DNA of 64,000 bases from Narthecium ossifragum (GCA_963920575.1 CAWUCF010000017.1:20331-84330); one strand, 5' to 3'. Shown: positions 32,301-47,000, counted from the stretch's first letter. Notes: generated by a model not told the origin, from the sequence alone. Made by a program: numbers and translations.

Positions 32301-35300
32301 TTACCTTTTACCTTTTTTGCCTTTTCTATCACTTTTTGATACTAGGCCTTGCTAATTTTTTTCCCTTTTTCTCATTCATATTTTTGCTAAATATCATCCC
32401 AGGCAGGCCTCCTCGAAGCCCCTGGCCACTGGATCGGACACGTCGAATCCCTGGATCCTCAGCCTGCAAAATAGCAAGCTTTTAGCTTTTACCTTTTTGC
32501 CTTTTCCTTCACTTTTTGATACTAGGCCTTGCTAATTTCTTTTCTTATTTCTCATTCAACTTTTTGCTGAATATCATTCCAGGCAGGCCTCCTCGAAGCC
32601 CCTGGCCACCGGATCGCACACGTCGAATCCCCGGATCCTCAGCCTCCAAAATAGCAAGCTTTTACCTTTTACCTTTTTTGCCTTTTCCTTCACTTTTTAA
32701 TACTAGGCCTTGCTAATTTTTTTTCTTATTTCTCATTCATTTTTTTGCTGAATATCATTAGAGGCAGGCCTCCTCGAAGCCCCTGGCCACCGGATCGAGC
32801 ACGTCGAATCCCCGGATCCTCAGCCTCCAAAATAGCAAGCTTTTACCTTTTACCTTTTTTGTCTTTTCCTTCAGTTTTTAATACTAGGCCTTGCTAATAT
32901 TTTTTCTTATTTCACATTCATTTTTTTGCTGAATATCATCCCAGGTAGGCCTCCTCGAAGCTCGTGGCGACCGAATTGGGCACGTCGAATCCTCAGATCC
33001 TCAGTCTCCAAAATAGCAAGCTTTTACCTTTTAACTTTTTGCCTTTTCCTTCACTTTTTGATACTAGGCCTTGCTAAATTTTTTTCTTGTTTCTCATTCA
33101 TTTTTTTGCTGAATATCATCCCAGGCAGGCCTCTTCGAAGCTCCTGGCCACCGGATCGAGCACGTCGAATCCCCGGATCCTCAGCCTCCAAAATAGCAAA
33201 ATTTTACATTTTACCTTTTTTGCCTTTTCCTTCACTTTTTAATAATAGGCCTTGCTAATTTTTTTTCTTATTTCTCATTCATTTTTTTGCTGAATATCAT
33301 CCCAGGCAGGCCTCCTCGAAGCCCCTGGCCACCGGATCGAGCACGTCGAATCCCCGGATCCTCAGCCTCCAAAATAGCAAGCTTTTTCCTTTTACCTTTT
33401 TTGCCTTTTCCTTCAATTTTTAATACTAGGCCTTGCTAGTTTTTTTTCTTATTTCTCATTCATTTTTTTGCTGAATATCATCCCAGGCAGGACTCCTCGA
33501 AGCTCCTGGCCACCGGGTCGAGCACGTCGAATCCCCGGATCCTCAGCCTCCAAAATAGCAAGCTTTTACCTTTTACCTTTTTTGCCTTTTCCTTCACTTT
33601 TTAATACTGGGCATTGCTAATTTTTTTTCTTATTTCTCATTCATTTTTTTGCTGAATATCATCCCAGGTAGGCCTCTTCGAAGCTCTTAGCGACCGAATC
33701 GGGCACGTCAAATCCTCAGATCCTCAGCCTCCAAAATAGTAAGCTTTTACCTTTTACCTTTTTGGCCTTTTCCTTCACATTTTGATACTAGGCCTTGCTA
33801 ATTTTTTTCCCTTTTTATCATTCATCTTTTTGCTGAATATCATCTCAGGCAGACCTCCTCAAAGCCCTTGGCCACCGGAGCGACCACGTCGAATCCCCGG
33901 ATCCTCAGCCTCCAAAATAGCAAGCTTTTACCTTTTACCTTTTTGCCTTTTCCTTCACTTTTTGATACTAGGCCTTGCTAATTTTTTTTCTTGTTTCTCA
34001 TTCAATTTTTTGCTGAATATCATCCCAGGCAGGCCTATTCGAAGCTCCTGGCCACCGGATCGAGCAAGTCGAATCCCCGGATCCTCAGCCTCCAAAATAG
34101 CAAACTTTTACCTTTTACCTTTTTTGCCTTTTCCTTCACTTTTTAATACTAGGCCTTGCTAATTTTTTTTCTTATTTCTCATTCATTTTGTTGCAGAATA
34201 TCATCCCAGGCAGGACTCCTCGAAGCCCCTGGCCACCGGGTCGAGCACGTCGAATCCCCGGATCCTCAGCCTCCAAAATAGCAAGCTTTTACCTCTTACC
34301 TTTTTTGCCTTTTCCTTCACTTTTTAATACTGGGCATTGCTAATTTTTTTTCTTATTTCTCATTCATTTTTTTGCTGAATATCATCCCAGATAGGTCTCC
34401 TCGAAGCTCTTAGCAACCGAATCGGGCACGTCGAATCCTCAGATCCTTAGCCTCCAAAATAGCAAGCTTTTACCTTTTACCTTTTTTTACCTTTTCCTTC
34501 ACTTTTTTCTTGTTTCTCATTCATGTTTTTGCTGAATATCATCCCAGGCAGGCCTCCTCGAAGCCCCTGGCCACCAGATCGCCCACGTCGAATCCCCGGG
34601 TCCTCAGCATCCAAAATAGCAAGCTTTTACCTTTTACCTTTTTCGCCTTTTCCTTCACTTTTTAATACTAGGCCTTGCTAATTTTTTTTCTTATTTCTCA
34701 TTAATTTTTTTGCTGAATATCATCCCAGGTAGGCCTCTTCGAAGCTCTTGGCGACCGAATCGGGCACGTCAAATCCTCAGATCCTCAGCCTCCAAAATAG
34801 CAAGCTTTTACCTTTTACCTTTTTTGCCTTTTCCTTCACTTTTTAATACTAGGCCTTGCTAATGTTTTTTCTTATTTCTCATTCATTTTTTTGCTGAATA
34901 TCATCCCAGGCAGGCCTCCTCGAAGCCCCTGGCCACGGGATCGAGCACGTCGAATCCCCGGATCCTCAGCCTCCAAAATAGCAAGCTTTTACCTTTTTAG
35001 CCTTTTCCTTAACTTTTTAATACTAAGCCTTGCTAATTTTTTTTCTTGTTTCTCATTCATTTTTTTGCTGAATATCATCCCTGGTAGGCCTCCTCGAAGC
35101 TCTTGGCAACCGAATCGGGCACGTCGAATCCTCAGCATCCAAAATTGCAAGCATTTACCTTTTATCTTTTTTGCCTTTTCCTTCACATTTTGATACTAGG
35201 CCTGCTAATTTTTTTCCCTTTTTCTCATTCATCTTTTTGCTGAATATCATCCCAGGCAGGCCTTCTCGAAGCCCCTGGCGACCGAATCGAGCACGTCGAA

Positions 35301-38300
35301 TCCCCGGATCCTCAGCCTCCAAAATAGCAAGCTTTTACCTTTTACCTTTTTTGCCTTTTCCTTCACTTTTTAATACTAGGCCTTGCTAATTTTTTTTCTT
35401 ATTTCTCATTAATTTTTTTGCTGAATATCATCCCAGGCAGGCCTCCTCGAAGCCCCTGGCCACGGGATCGAGCACGTCGAATCCCCGGATCCTCAGCCTC
35501 CAAAATAGCAAGCTTTTACCTTTTACCTTTTTTGCCTTTTCTATCACTTTCTAATACTAGGCCTTGCTAATGTTTTTTCTTATTTCTCATTCATTTTTTC
35601 GCTGAATATCAACCCAGGCAGGCCTCCTCGAAGCCCCTGGCCACGGGATCAAGCACGTCGAATCCCCGGATCCTCAGCCTCCAAAATAGCAAGATTTTAC
35701 CTTTTACCTTTTTTGCCTTTTCTATCACTTTTTGATACTAGGCCTTGCTAATTTTTTTCCCTTTTTCTCATTCATATTTTTGCTAAATATCATCCCAGGC
35801 AGGCCTCCTCGAAGCCCCTGGCCACTGGATCGGACACGTCGAATCCCTGGATCCTCAGCCTGCAAAATAGCAAGCTTTTAGCTTTTACCTTTTTGCCTTT
35901 TCCTTCACTTTTTGATACTAGGCCTTGCTAATTTCTTTTCTTATTTCTCATTCAACTTTTTGCTGAATATCATTCCAGGCAGGCCTCCTCGAAGCCCCTG
36001 GCCACCGGATCGCACACGTCGAATCCCCGGATCCTCAGCCTCCAAAATAGCAAGCTTTTACCTTTTACCTTTTTTGCCTTTTCCTTCACTTTTTAATACT
36101 AGGCCTTGCTAATTTTTTTTCTTATTTCTCATTCATTTTTTTGCTGAATATCATTAGAGGCAGGCCTCCTCGAAGCCCCTGGCCACCGGATCGAGCACGT
36201 CGAATCCCCGGATCCTCAGCCTCCAAAATAGCAAGCTTTTACCTTTTACCTTTTTTGTCTTTTCCTTCAGTTTTTAATACTAGGCCTTGCTAATATTTTT
36301 TCTTATTTCACATTCATTTTTTTGCTGAATATCATCCCAGGTAGGCCTCCTCGAAGCTCGTGGCGACCGAATTGGGCACGTCGAATCCTCAGATCCTCAG
36401 TCTCCAAAATAGCAAGCTTTTACCTTTTAACTTTTTGCCTTTTCCTTCACTTTTTGATACTAGGCCTTGCTAAATTTTTTTCTTGTTTCTCATTCATTTT
36501 TTTGCTGAATATCATCCCAGGCAGGCCTCTTCGAAGCTCCTGGCCACCGGATCGAGCACGTCGAATCCCCGGATCCTCAGCCTCCAAAATAGCAAAATTT
36601 TACATTTTACCTTTTTTGCCTTTTCCTTCACTTTTTAATAATAGGCCTTGCTAATTTTTTTTCTTATTTCTCATTCATTTTTTTGCTGAATATCATCCCA
36701 GGCAGGCCTCCTCGAAGCCCCTGGCCACCGGATCGAGCACGTCGAATCCCCGGATCCTCAGCCTCCAAAATAGCAAGCTTTTTCCTTTTACCTTTTTTGC
36801 CTTTTCCTTCAATTTTTAATACTAGGCCTTGCTAGTTTTTTTTCTTATTTCTCATTCATTTTTTTGCTGAATATCATCCCAGGCAGGACTCCTCGAAGCT
36901 CCTGGCCACCGGGTCGAGCACGTCGAATCCCCGGATCCTCAGCCTCCAAAATAGCAAGCTTTTACCTTTTACCTTTTTTGCCTTTTCCTTCACTTTTTAA
37001 TACTGGGCATTGCTAATTTTTTTTCTTATTTCTCATTCATTTTTTTGCTGAATATCATCCCAGGTAGGCCTCTTCGAAGCTCTTAGCGACCGAATCGGGC
37101 ACGTCAAATCCTCAGATCCTCAGCCTCCAAAATAGCAAGCTTTTACCTTTTACCTTTTACCTTTTTTGCCTTTTCCTTTACATTTTGATACTAGGCCTTG
37201 CTAATTTTTTTCCCTTTTTCTCATTCATCTTTTTGCTGAATATCATCCCAGGCAGACCTCCTCAAAGCCCTTGGCCACCGGAGCGACCACGTCGAATCCC
37301 CGGATCCTCAGCCTCCAAAATAGCAAGCTTTTACCTTTTACCTTTTTTGCCTTTTCGTTCACTTTTTAATACTAGGCCTTGCTAATGTTTTTTCTTATTT
37401 CTCATTCATTTTTTTGCTGAATATCATCCCAGGCAGGCCTTCTCGAAGCCCCTGGCCAAGGGATCGAGCACGTCAAATCCCCGGATCCTCTGCCTCCAAA
37501 ATAGCAAGCTTTTACCTTTTACCTTTTTGCCTTTTCCTTCACTTTTTGATACTAGGCCTTGCTAATTTTTTTTCTTGTTACTTATTCAATTTTTTGCTGA
37601 ATATCATCCCAGGCAGGCCTATTCGAAGCTCCTGGCCACCGGATCGAGCAAGTCGAATCCCCGGATCCTCAGCCTCCAAAATAGCAAACTTTTACCTTTT
37701 ACCTTTTTTGCCTTTTCCTTCACTTTTTAATACTAGGCCTTGCTAATTTTTTTTCTTATTTCTCATTCATTTTGTTGCTGAATATCATCCCAGGCAGGAC
37801 TCCTCGAAGCCCCTGGCCACCGGGTCGAGCACGTCGAATCCCCGGATCCTCAGCCTCCAAAATAGCAAGCTTTTACCTCTTACCTTTTTTGCCTTTTCCT
37901 TCACTTTTTAATACTGGGCATTGCTAATTTTTTTTCTTATTTCTCATTCATTTTTTTGCTGAATATCATCCCAGATAAGCCTCCTCGAAGCTCTTAGCAA
38001 CCGAATCGGGCACGTCGAGTCCTCAGATCCTCAGCCTCCAAAATAGCAAGCTTTTACATTTTACCTTTTTTTACCTTTTCCTTCACTTTTTTCTTGTTTC
38101 TCATTCATGTTTTTGCTGAATATCATCCCAGGCAGGCCTCCTCGAAGCCCCTGGCCACCAGATCGACCACGTCGAATCCCCGGGTCCTCAGCATCCAAAA
38201 TAGCAAGCTTTTACCTTTTACCTTTTTCGCCTTTTCCTTCACTTTTTAATACTAGGCCTTGCTAATTTTTTTTCTTATTTCTCATTAATTTTTTTGCTGA

Positions 38301-41300
38301 ATATCATCCCAGGTAGGCCTCTTCGAAGCTCTTGGCGACCGAATCGGGCACGTCAAATCCTCAGATCCTCAGCCTCCAAAATAGCAAGCTTTTACCTTTT
38401 ACCTTTTTTGCCTTTTCCTTCACTTTTTAATACTAGGCCTTGCTAATGTTTTTTCTTATTTCTCATTCATTTTTTTGCTGAATATCATCCCAGGCAGGCC
38501 TCCTCGAAGCCCCTGGCCACGGGATCGAGCACGTCGAATCCCCGGATCCTCAGCCTCCAAAATAGCAAGCTTTTACCTTTTTAGCCTTTTCCTTAACTTT
38601 TTAATACTAAGCCTTGCTAATTTTTTTTCTCGTTTCTCATTCATTTTTTTGCGGAATATCATCCCTGGTAGGCCTCCTCGAAGCTCTTGGCAACCGAATC
38701 GGGCACGTCGAATCCTCAGCATCCAAAATTGCAAGCATTTACCTTTTATCTTTTTTGCCTTTTCCTTCACATTTTGATACTAGGCCTGCTAATTTTTTTC
38801 CCTTTTTCTCATTCATCTTTTTGCTGAATATCATCCCAGGCAGGCCTTCTCGAAGCCCCTGGCGACCGGATCGAGCACGTCGAATCCCCGGATCCTCAGC
38901 CTCCAAAATAGCAAGCTTTTACCTTTTACCTTTTTTGCCTTTTCCTTCACTTTTTAATACTAGGCCTTGCTAATTTTTTTTCTTATTTCTCATTAATTTT
39001 TTTGCTGAATATCATCCCAGGCAGGCCTCCTCGAAGCCCCTGGCCACGGGATCGAGCACGTCGAATCCCCGGATCCTCAGCCTCCAAAATAGCAAGCTTT
39101 TACCTTTTACCTTTTTTGCCTTTTCTATCACTTTCTAATACTAGGCCTTGCTAATGTTTTTTCTTATTTCTCATTCATTTTTTCGCTGAATATCATCCCA
39201 GGCAGGCCTCCTCGAAGCCCCTGGCCACGGGATCGAGCACGTCGAATCCCCGGATCCTCAGCCTCCAAAATAGCAAGCTTTTACCTTTTACCTTTTTTGC
39301 CCTTTCTATCACTTTTTGATACTAGGCCTTGCTAATTTTTTTCCCTTTTTCTCATTCATATTTTTGCTAAATATCATCCCAGGCAGGCCTCCTCGAAGCC
39401 CCTGGCCACTGGATCGGACACGTCGAATCCCTGGATCCTCAGCCTGCAAAATAGCAAGCTTTTACCTTTTACCTTTTTGCCTTTTCCTTCACTTTTTGAT
39501 ACTAGGCCTTGCTAATTTCTTTTCTTATTTCTCATTCAACTTTTTGCTGAATATCATTCCAGGCAGGCCTCCTCGAAGCCCCTGGCCACCGGATCGCACA
39601 CGTCGAATCCCCGGATCCTCAGCCTCCAAAATAGCAAGCTTTTACCTTTTACCTTTTTTGCCTTTTCCTTCACTTTTTAATACTAGTCCTTGCTAATTTT
39701 TTTTCTTATTTCTCATTCATTTTTTTGCTGAATATCATTAGAGGCAGGCCTCCTCGAAGCCCCTGGCCACCGGATCGAGCACGTCGAATCCCCGGATCCT
39801 CAGCCTCCAAAATAGCAAGCTTTTACCTTTTACCTTTTTTGCCTTTTCCTTCACTTTTTAATACTAGGCCTTGCTAATATTTTTTCTTATTTCACATTCA
39901 TTTTTTTGCTGAATATCATCCCAGGTAGGCCTCCTCGAAGCTCGTGGCGACCGAATTGGGCACGTCGAATCCTCAGATCCTCAGCCTCCAAAATAGCAAG
40001 CTTTTACCTTTTACCTTTTTTGTCTTTTCCTTCACTTTTTGATACTAGGCGTTGCTAATTTTTTTCCCTTTTTCTCATTCATCTTTTTTCTAAATATCAT
40101 CCCAGGCAGTCCTCCTCGAAGCCCATGGCCACCGGATCGAGCACGTTGAATCCCCGAATCCTCAGCCTCCAAAATAGCAAGCTTTTACCTTTTACCTTTT
40201 TTGCCTTTTCCTTCACTTTTTAATACTAGGCCTTGCTAATGTTTTTTCTTATTTCTCATTCATTTTTTTGCTGAATATCATCCCAGGCAGGCCTCCTCGA
40301 AGCCCCTGGCCACGGGATCGAGCACGTCGAATCCCCGGATCCTCAGCCTCCAAAATAGCAAGCTTTTACCTTTTTAGCCTTTTCCTTAACTTTTTAATAC
40401 TAAGCCTTGCTAATTTTTTTTCTTGTTTCTCATTCATTTTTTTGCTGAATATCATCCCTGGTAGGCCTCCTCGAAGCTCTTGGCAACCGAATCGGGCACG
40501 TCGAATCCTCAGCATCCAAAATTGCAAGCATTTACCTTTTATCTTTTTTGCCTTTTCCTTCACATTTTGATACTAGGCCTGCTAATTTTTTTCCCTTTTT
40601 CTCATTCATCTTTTTGCTGAATATCATCCCAGGCAGGCCTTCTCGAAGCCCCTGGCGACCGAATCGAGCACGTCGAATCCCCGGATCCTCAGCCTCCAAA
40701 ATAGCAAGCTTTTACCTTTTACCTTTTTTGCCTTTTCCTTCACTTTTTAATACTAGGCCTTGCTAATTTTTTTTCTTATTTCTCAATAATTTTTTTGCTG
40801 AATATCATCCCAGGCAGGCCTCCTCGAAGCCCCTGGCCACGGGATCGAGCACGTCGAATCCCCGGATCCTCAGCCTCCAAAATAGCAAGCTTTTACCTTT
40901 TACCTTTTTTGCCTTTTCTATCACTTTCTAATACTAGGCCTTGCTAATGTTTTTTCTTATTTCTCATTCATTTTTTCGCTGAATATCAACCCAGGCAGGC
41001 CTCCTCGAAGCCCCTGGCCACGGGATCAAGCACGTCGAATCCCCGGATCCTCAGCCTCCAAAATAGCAAGCTTTTACCTTTTACCTTTTTTGCCTTTTCT
41101 ATCACTTTTTGATACTAGGCCTTGCTAATTTTTTTCCCTTTTTCTCATTCATATTTTTGCTAAATATCATCCCAGGCAGGCCTCCTCGAAGCCCCTGGCC
41201 ACTGGATCGGACACGTCGAATCCCTGGATCCTCAGCCTGCAAAATAGCAAGCTTTTAGCTTTTACCTTTTTGCCTTTTCCTTCACTTTTTGATACTAGGC

Positions 41301-44300
41301 CTTGCTAATTTCTTTTCTTATTTCTCATTCAACTTTTTTGCTGAATATCATTCCAGGCAGGCCTCCTCGAAGCCCCTGGCCCCCGGATCGCACACGTCGA
41401 ATCCCCGGATCCTCAGCCTCCAAAATAGCAAGCTTTTACCTTTTACCTTTTTTGCCTTTTCCTTCACTTTTTAATACTAGGCCTTGCTAATTTTTTTTCT
41501 TATTTCTCATTCATTTTTTTGCTGAATATCATTAGAGGCAGGCCTCCTCGAAGCCCCTGGCCACCGGATCGAGCACGTCGAATCCTCGGATCCTCAGCCT
41601 CCAAAATAGCAAGCTTTTACCTTTTACCTTTTTTGTCTTTTCCTTCAGTTTTTAATACTAGGCCTTGCTAATATTTTTTCTTATTTCACATTCATTTTTT
41701 TGCTGAATATCATCCCAGGTAGGCCTCCTCGAAGCTCGTGGCGACCGAATTGGGCACGTCGAATCCTCAGATCCTCAGTCTCCAAAATAGCAAGCTTTTA
41801 CCTTTTAACTTTTTGCCTTTTCCTTCACTTTTTGATACTAGGCCTTGCTAATTTTTTTTCTTGTTTCTCATTCATTTTTTTGCTGAATATCATCCCAGGC
41901 AGGCCTCTTCGAAGCTCCTGGCCACCGGATCGAGCACGTCGAATCCCCGGATCCTCAGCCTCCAAAATAGCAAAATTTTACATTTTACCTTTTTTGCCTT
42001 TTCCTTCACTTTTTAATAATAGGCCTTGCTAATTTTTTTTCTTATTTCTCATTCATTTTTTTGCTGAATATCATCCCAGGCAGGCCTCCTCGAAGCCCCT
42101 GGCCACCGGATCGAGCACGTCGAATCCCCGGATCCTCAGCCTCCAAAATAGCAAGCTTTTTCCTTTTACCTTTTTTGCCTTTTCCTTCAATTTTTAATAC
42201 TAGGCCTTGCTAGTTTTTTTTCTTATTTCTCATTCATTTTTTTGCTGAATATCATCCCAGGCAGGACTCCTCGAAGCTCCTGGCCACCGGGTCGAGCACG
42301 TCGAATCCCCGGATCCTCAGCCTCCAAAATAGCAAGCTTTTACCTTTTACCTTTTTTGCCTTTTCCTTCACTTTTTAATACTGGGCATTGCTAATTTTTT
42401 TCTTATTTCTCATTCATTTTTTTGCTGAATATCATCCCAGGTAGGCCTCTTCGAAGCTCTTAGCGACCGAATCGGGCACGTCAAATCCTCAGATCCTCAG
42501 CCTCCAAAATAGCAAGCTTTTACCTTTTACCTTTTTTGCCTTTTCCTTCACATTTTGATACTAGGCCTTGCTAATTTTTTTCCCTTTTTCTCATTCATCT
42601 TTTTGCTGAATATCATCCCAGGCAGACCTCCTCAAAGCCCTTGGCCACCGGAGCGACCACGTCGAATCCCCGGATCCTCAGCCTCCAAAATAGCAAGCTT
42701 TTACCTTTTACCTTTTTTGCCTTTTCGTTCACTTTTTAATACTAGGCCTTGCTAATGTTTTTTCTTATTTCTCATTCAGTTTTTTGCTGAATATCATCCC
42801 AGGCAGGCCTTCTCGAAGCCCCTGGCCAAGGGATCGAGCACGTCAAATCCCCGGATCCTCTGCCTCCAAAATAGCAAGCTTTTACCTTTTACCTTTTTGC
42901 CTTTTCCTTCACTTTTTGATACTAGGCCTTGCTAATTTTTTTTCTTGTTACTCATTCAATTTTTTGCTGAATATCATCCCAGGCAGGCCTATTCGAAGCT
43001 CCTGGCCACCGAATCGAGCAAGTCGAATCCCCGGATCCTCAGCCTCCAAAATAGCAAACTTTTACCTTTTACCTTTTTTGCCTTTTCCTTCACTTTTTAA
43101 TACTAGGCCTTGCTAATTTTTTTTCTTATTTCTCATTCATTTTGTTGCTGAATATCATCCAAGGCAGGACTCCTCGAAGCCCCTGGCCACCGGGTCGAGC
43201 ACGTCGAATCCCCGGATCCTCAGCCTCCAAAATAGCAAGCTTTTACCTCTTACCTTTTTTGCCTTTTCCTTCACTTTTTAATACTGGGCATTGCTAATTT
43301 TTTTTCTTATTTCTCATTCATTTTTTTGCGGAATATCATCCCAGATAAGCCTCCTCGAAGCTCTTAGCAACCGAATCGGGCACGTCGAATCCTCAGATCC
43401 TCAGCCTCCAAAATAGCAAGCTTTTACATTTTACCTTTTTTTACCTTTTCCTTCACTTTTTTCTTGTTTCTCATTCATGTTTTTGCTGAATATCATCCCA
43501 GGCAGGCCTCCTCGAAGCCCCTGGCCACCAGATCGACCACGTCGAATCCCCGGGTCCTCAGCATCCAAAATAGCAAGCTTTTACCTTTTACCTTTTTCGC
43601 CTTTTCCTTCACTTTTTAATACTAGGCCTTGCTAATTTTTTTTCTTATTTCTCATTAATTTTTTTGCTGAATATCATCCCAGGTAGGCCTCTTCGAAGCT
43701 CTTGGCGACCGAATCGGGCACGTCAAATCCTCAGATCCTCAGCCTCCAAAATAGCAAGCTTTTACCTTTTACCTTTTTTGCCTTTTCCTTCACTTTTTAA
43801 TACTAGGCCTTGCTAATGTTTTTTCTTATTTCTCATTCATTTTTTTGCTGAATATCATCCCAGGCAGGCCTCCTCGAAGCCCCTGGCCACGGGATCGAGC
43901 ACGTCGAATCCCCGGATCCTCAGCCTCCAAAATAGCAAGCTTTTACCTTTTTAGCCTTTTCCTTAACTTTTTAATACTAAGCCTTGCTAATTTTTTTTCT
44001 AGTTTCTCATTCATTTTTTTGCTGAATATCATCCCTGGTAGGCCTCCTCGAAGCTCTTGGCAACCGAATCGGGCACGTCGAATCCTCAGCATCCAAAATT
44101 GCAAGCATTTACCTTTTATCTTTTTTGCCTTTTCCTTCACATTTTGATACTAGGCCTGCTAATTTTTTTCCCTTTTTCTCATTCATCTTTTTGCTGAATA
44201 TCATCCCAGGCAGGCCTTCTCGAAGCCCCTGGCGACCGAATCGAGCACGTCGAATCCCCGGATCCTCAGCCTCCAAAATAGCATGCTTTTACCTTTTACC

Positions 44301-47000
44301 TTTTTTGCCTTTTCCTTCACTTTTTAATACTAGGCCTTGCTAATTTTTTTTCTTATTTCTCATTAATTTTTTTGCTGAATATCATCCCAGGCAGGCCTCC
44401 TCGAAGCCCCTGGCCACGGGATCGAGCACGTCGAATCCCCGGATCCTCAGCCTCCAAAATAGCAAGCTTTTACCTTTTACCTTTTTTGCCTTTTCTATCA
44501 CTTTCTAATACTAGGCCTTGCTAATGTTTTTTCTTATTTCTCATTCATTTTTTCGCTGAATATCATCCCAGGCAGGCCTCCTCGAAGCCCCTGGCCACGG
44601 GATCGAGCACGTCGAATCCCCGGATCCTCAGCCTCCAAAATAGCAAGCTTTTACCTTTTACCTTTTTTGCCTTTTCTATCACTTTTTGATACTAGGCCTT
44701 GCTAATTTTTTTCCCTTTTTCTCATTCATATTTTTGCTAAATATCATCCCAGGCAGGCCTCCTCGAAGCCCCTGGCCACTGGATCGGACACGTCGAATCC
44801 CTGGATCCTCAGCCTGCAAAATAGCAAGCTTTTACCTTTTACCTTTTTGCCTTTTCCTTCACTTTTTGATACTAGGCCTTGCTAATTTCTTTTCTTATTT
44901 CTCATTCAACTTTTTGCTGAATATCATTCCAGGCAGGCCTCCTCGAAGCCCCTGGCCACCGGATCGCACACGTCGAATCCCCGGATCCTCAGCCTCCAAA
45001 ATAGCAAGCTTTTACCTTTTACCTTTTTTGCCTTTTCCTTCACTTTTTAATACTTGGCCTTGCTAATATTTTTTCTTATTTCACATTCATTTTTTTGCTG
45101 AATATCATCCCAGGTAGGCCTCCTCGAAGCTCGTGGCGACCGAATTGGGCACGTCGAATCCTCAGATCCTCAGCCTCCAAAATAGCAAGCTTTTACCTTT
45201 TACCTTTTTTGTCTTTTCCTTCACTTTTTGATACTAGGCGTTGCTAATTTTTTTCCCTTTTTCTCATTCATCTTTTTTCTAAATATCATCCAAGGCAGGC
45301 CTCCTCGAAGCCCATGGCCACCGGATCGAGCACGTTGAATCCCCGAATCCTCAGCCTCCAAAATAGCAAGCTTTTACCTTTTACCTTTTTTGCCTTTTCC
45401 TTCACTTTTTAATACTAGGCCTTGCTAATGTTTTTTCTTATTTCTCATTCATTTTTTTGCTGAATATCATCCCAGGCAGGCCTCCTCGAAGCCCCTGGCC
45501 ACGGGATCGAGCACGTCGAATCCCCGGATCCTCAGCCTCCAAAATAGCAAGCTTTTACCTTTTTAGCCTTTTCCTTAACTTTTTAATACTAAGCCTTGCT
45601 AATTTTTTTTCTTGTTTCTCATTCATTTTTTTGCTGAATATCATCCCTGGTAGGCCTCCTCGAAGCTCTTGGCAACCGAATCGGGCACGTCGAATCCTCA
45701 GCATCCAAAATTGCAAGCATTTACCTTTTATCTTTTTTGCCTTTTCCTTCACATTTTGATACTAGGCCTGCTAATTTTTTTCCCTTTTTCTCATTCATCT
45801 TTTTGCTGAATATCATCCCAGGCAGGGCTTCTCGAAGCCCCTGGCGACCGAATCGAGCACGTCGAATCCCCGGATCCTCAGCCTCCAAAATAGCAAGCTT
45901 TTACCTTTTACCTTTTTTGCCTTTTCCTTCACTTTTTAATACTAGGCCTTGCTAATTTTTTTTCTTATTTCTCATTAATTTTTTTGCTGAATATCATCCC
46001 AGGCAGGCCTCCTCGAAGCCCCTGGCCACGGGATCGAGCACGTCGAATCCCCGGATCCTCAGCCTCCAAAATAGCAAGCTTTTACCTTTTCACTTTTTTG
46101 CCTTTTCTATCACTTTCTAATACTAGGCCTTGCTAATGTTTTTTCTTATTTCTCATTCATTTTTTCGCTGAATATCATCCCAGGCAGGCCTCCTCGAAGC
46201 CCCTGGCCACGGGATCGAGCACGTCGAATCCCCAGATCCTCAGCCTCCAAAATAGCAAGCTTTTACCTTTTACCTTTTTTGCCTTTTCTATCACTTTTTG
46301 ATACTAGGCCTTGCTAATTTTTTTCCCTTTTTCTCATTCATATTTTTGCTAAATATCATCCCAGGCAGGCCTCCTCGAAGCCCCTGGCCACTGGATCGGA
46401 CACGTCGAATCCCTGGATCCTCAGCCTGCAAAATAGCAAGCTTTTACCTTTTACCTTTTTGCCTTTTCCTTCACTTTTTGATACTAGGCCTTGCTAATTT
46501 CTTTTCTTATTTCTCATTCAACTTTTTGCTGAATATCATTCCAGGCAGCCCTCCTCGAAGCCCCTGGCCACCGGATCGCACACGTCGAATCCCCGGATCC
46601 TCAGCCTCCAAAATAGCAAGCTTTTACCTTTTACCTTTTTTGCCTTTTCCTTCACTTTTTAATACTAGGCCTTGCTAATATTTTTTCTTATTTCACATTC
46701 ATTTTTTTGCTGAATATCATCCCAGGTAGGCCTCCTCGAAGCTCGTGGCGACCGAATTGGGCACGTCGAATCCTCAGATCCTCAGCCTCCAAAATAGCAA
46801 GCTTTTACCTTTTACCTTTTTTGTCTTTTCCTTCACTTTTTGATACTAGGCGTTGCTAATTTTTTTCCCTTTTTCTCATTCATCTTTTTTCTAAATATCA
46901 TCCCAGGCAGGCCTCCTCGAAGCCCATGGCCACCGGATCGAGCACGTTGAATCCCCGGATCCTCAGCCTCCAAAATGGCAAGCTTTTACCTTTTACCTTT
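26300..47000 (+). repeat. Satellite block E: 3396-bp, 19-monomer higher-order repeat with nested rearrangements
   Basis: Landmarks recur at 3396-bp steps (26990, 30386, 33782; 28099, 31495, 34891; 29530, 32926, 36322), and the copies look near-identical by eye. I count 19 monomers between 26513 and 29909, one of them shortened. The next copy is longer by one monomer plus 7 bp (34891 to 38475 is 3584). Its last ten monomers are then duplicated (38475 to 40268, 1793 bp). The whole arrangement recurs at 5370 bp (37185 to 42555, 38475 to 43845), with the terminal duplication one monomer shorter (43845 to 45457, 1612 bp). Confidence 0.9.

Noticed and set aside
37140..37165. Telomere-like repeat (CCTTTTA modules)
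   Set aside because: The plant telomere unit CCCTAAA differs at several positions, and only one to three modules occur per monomer.
28197..45752. Recurring minus-strand 65-codon frames rich in Lys
   Set aside because: They are the reverse complement of the T-rich monomer half, repeated only because the HOR repeats.
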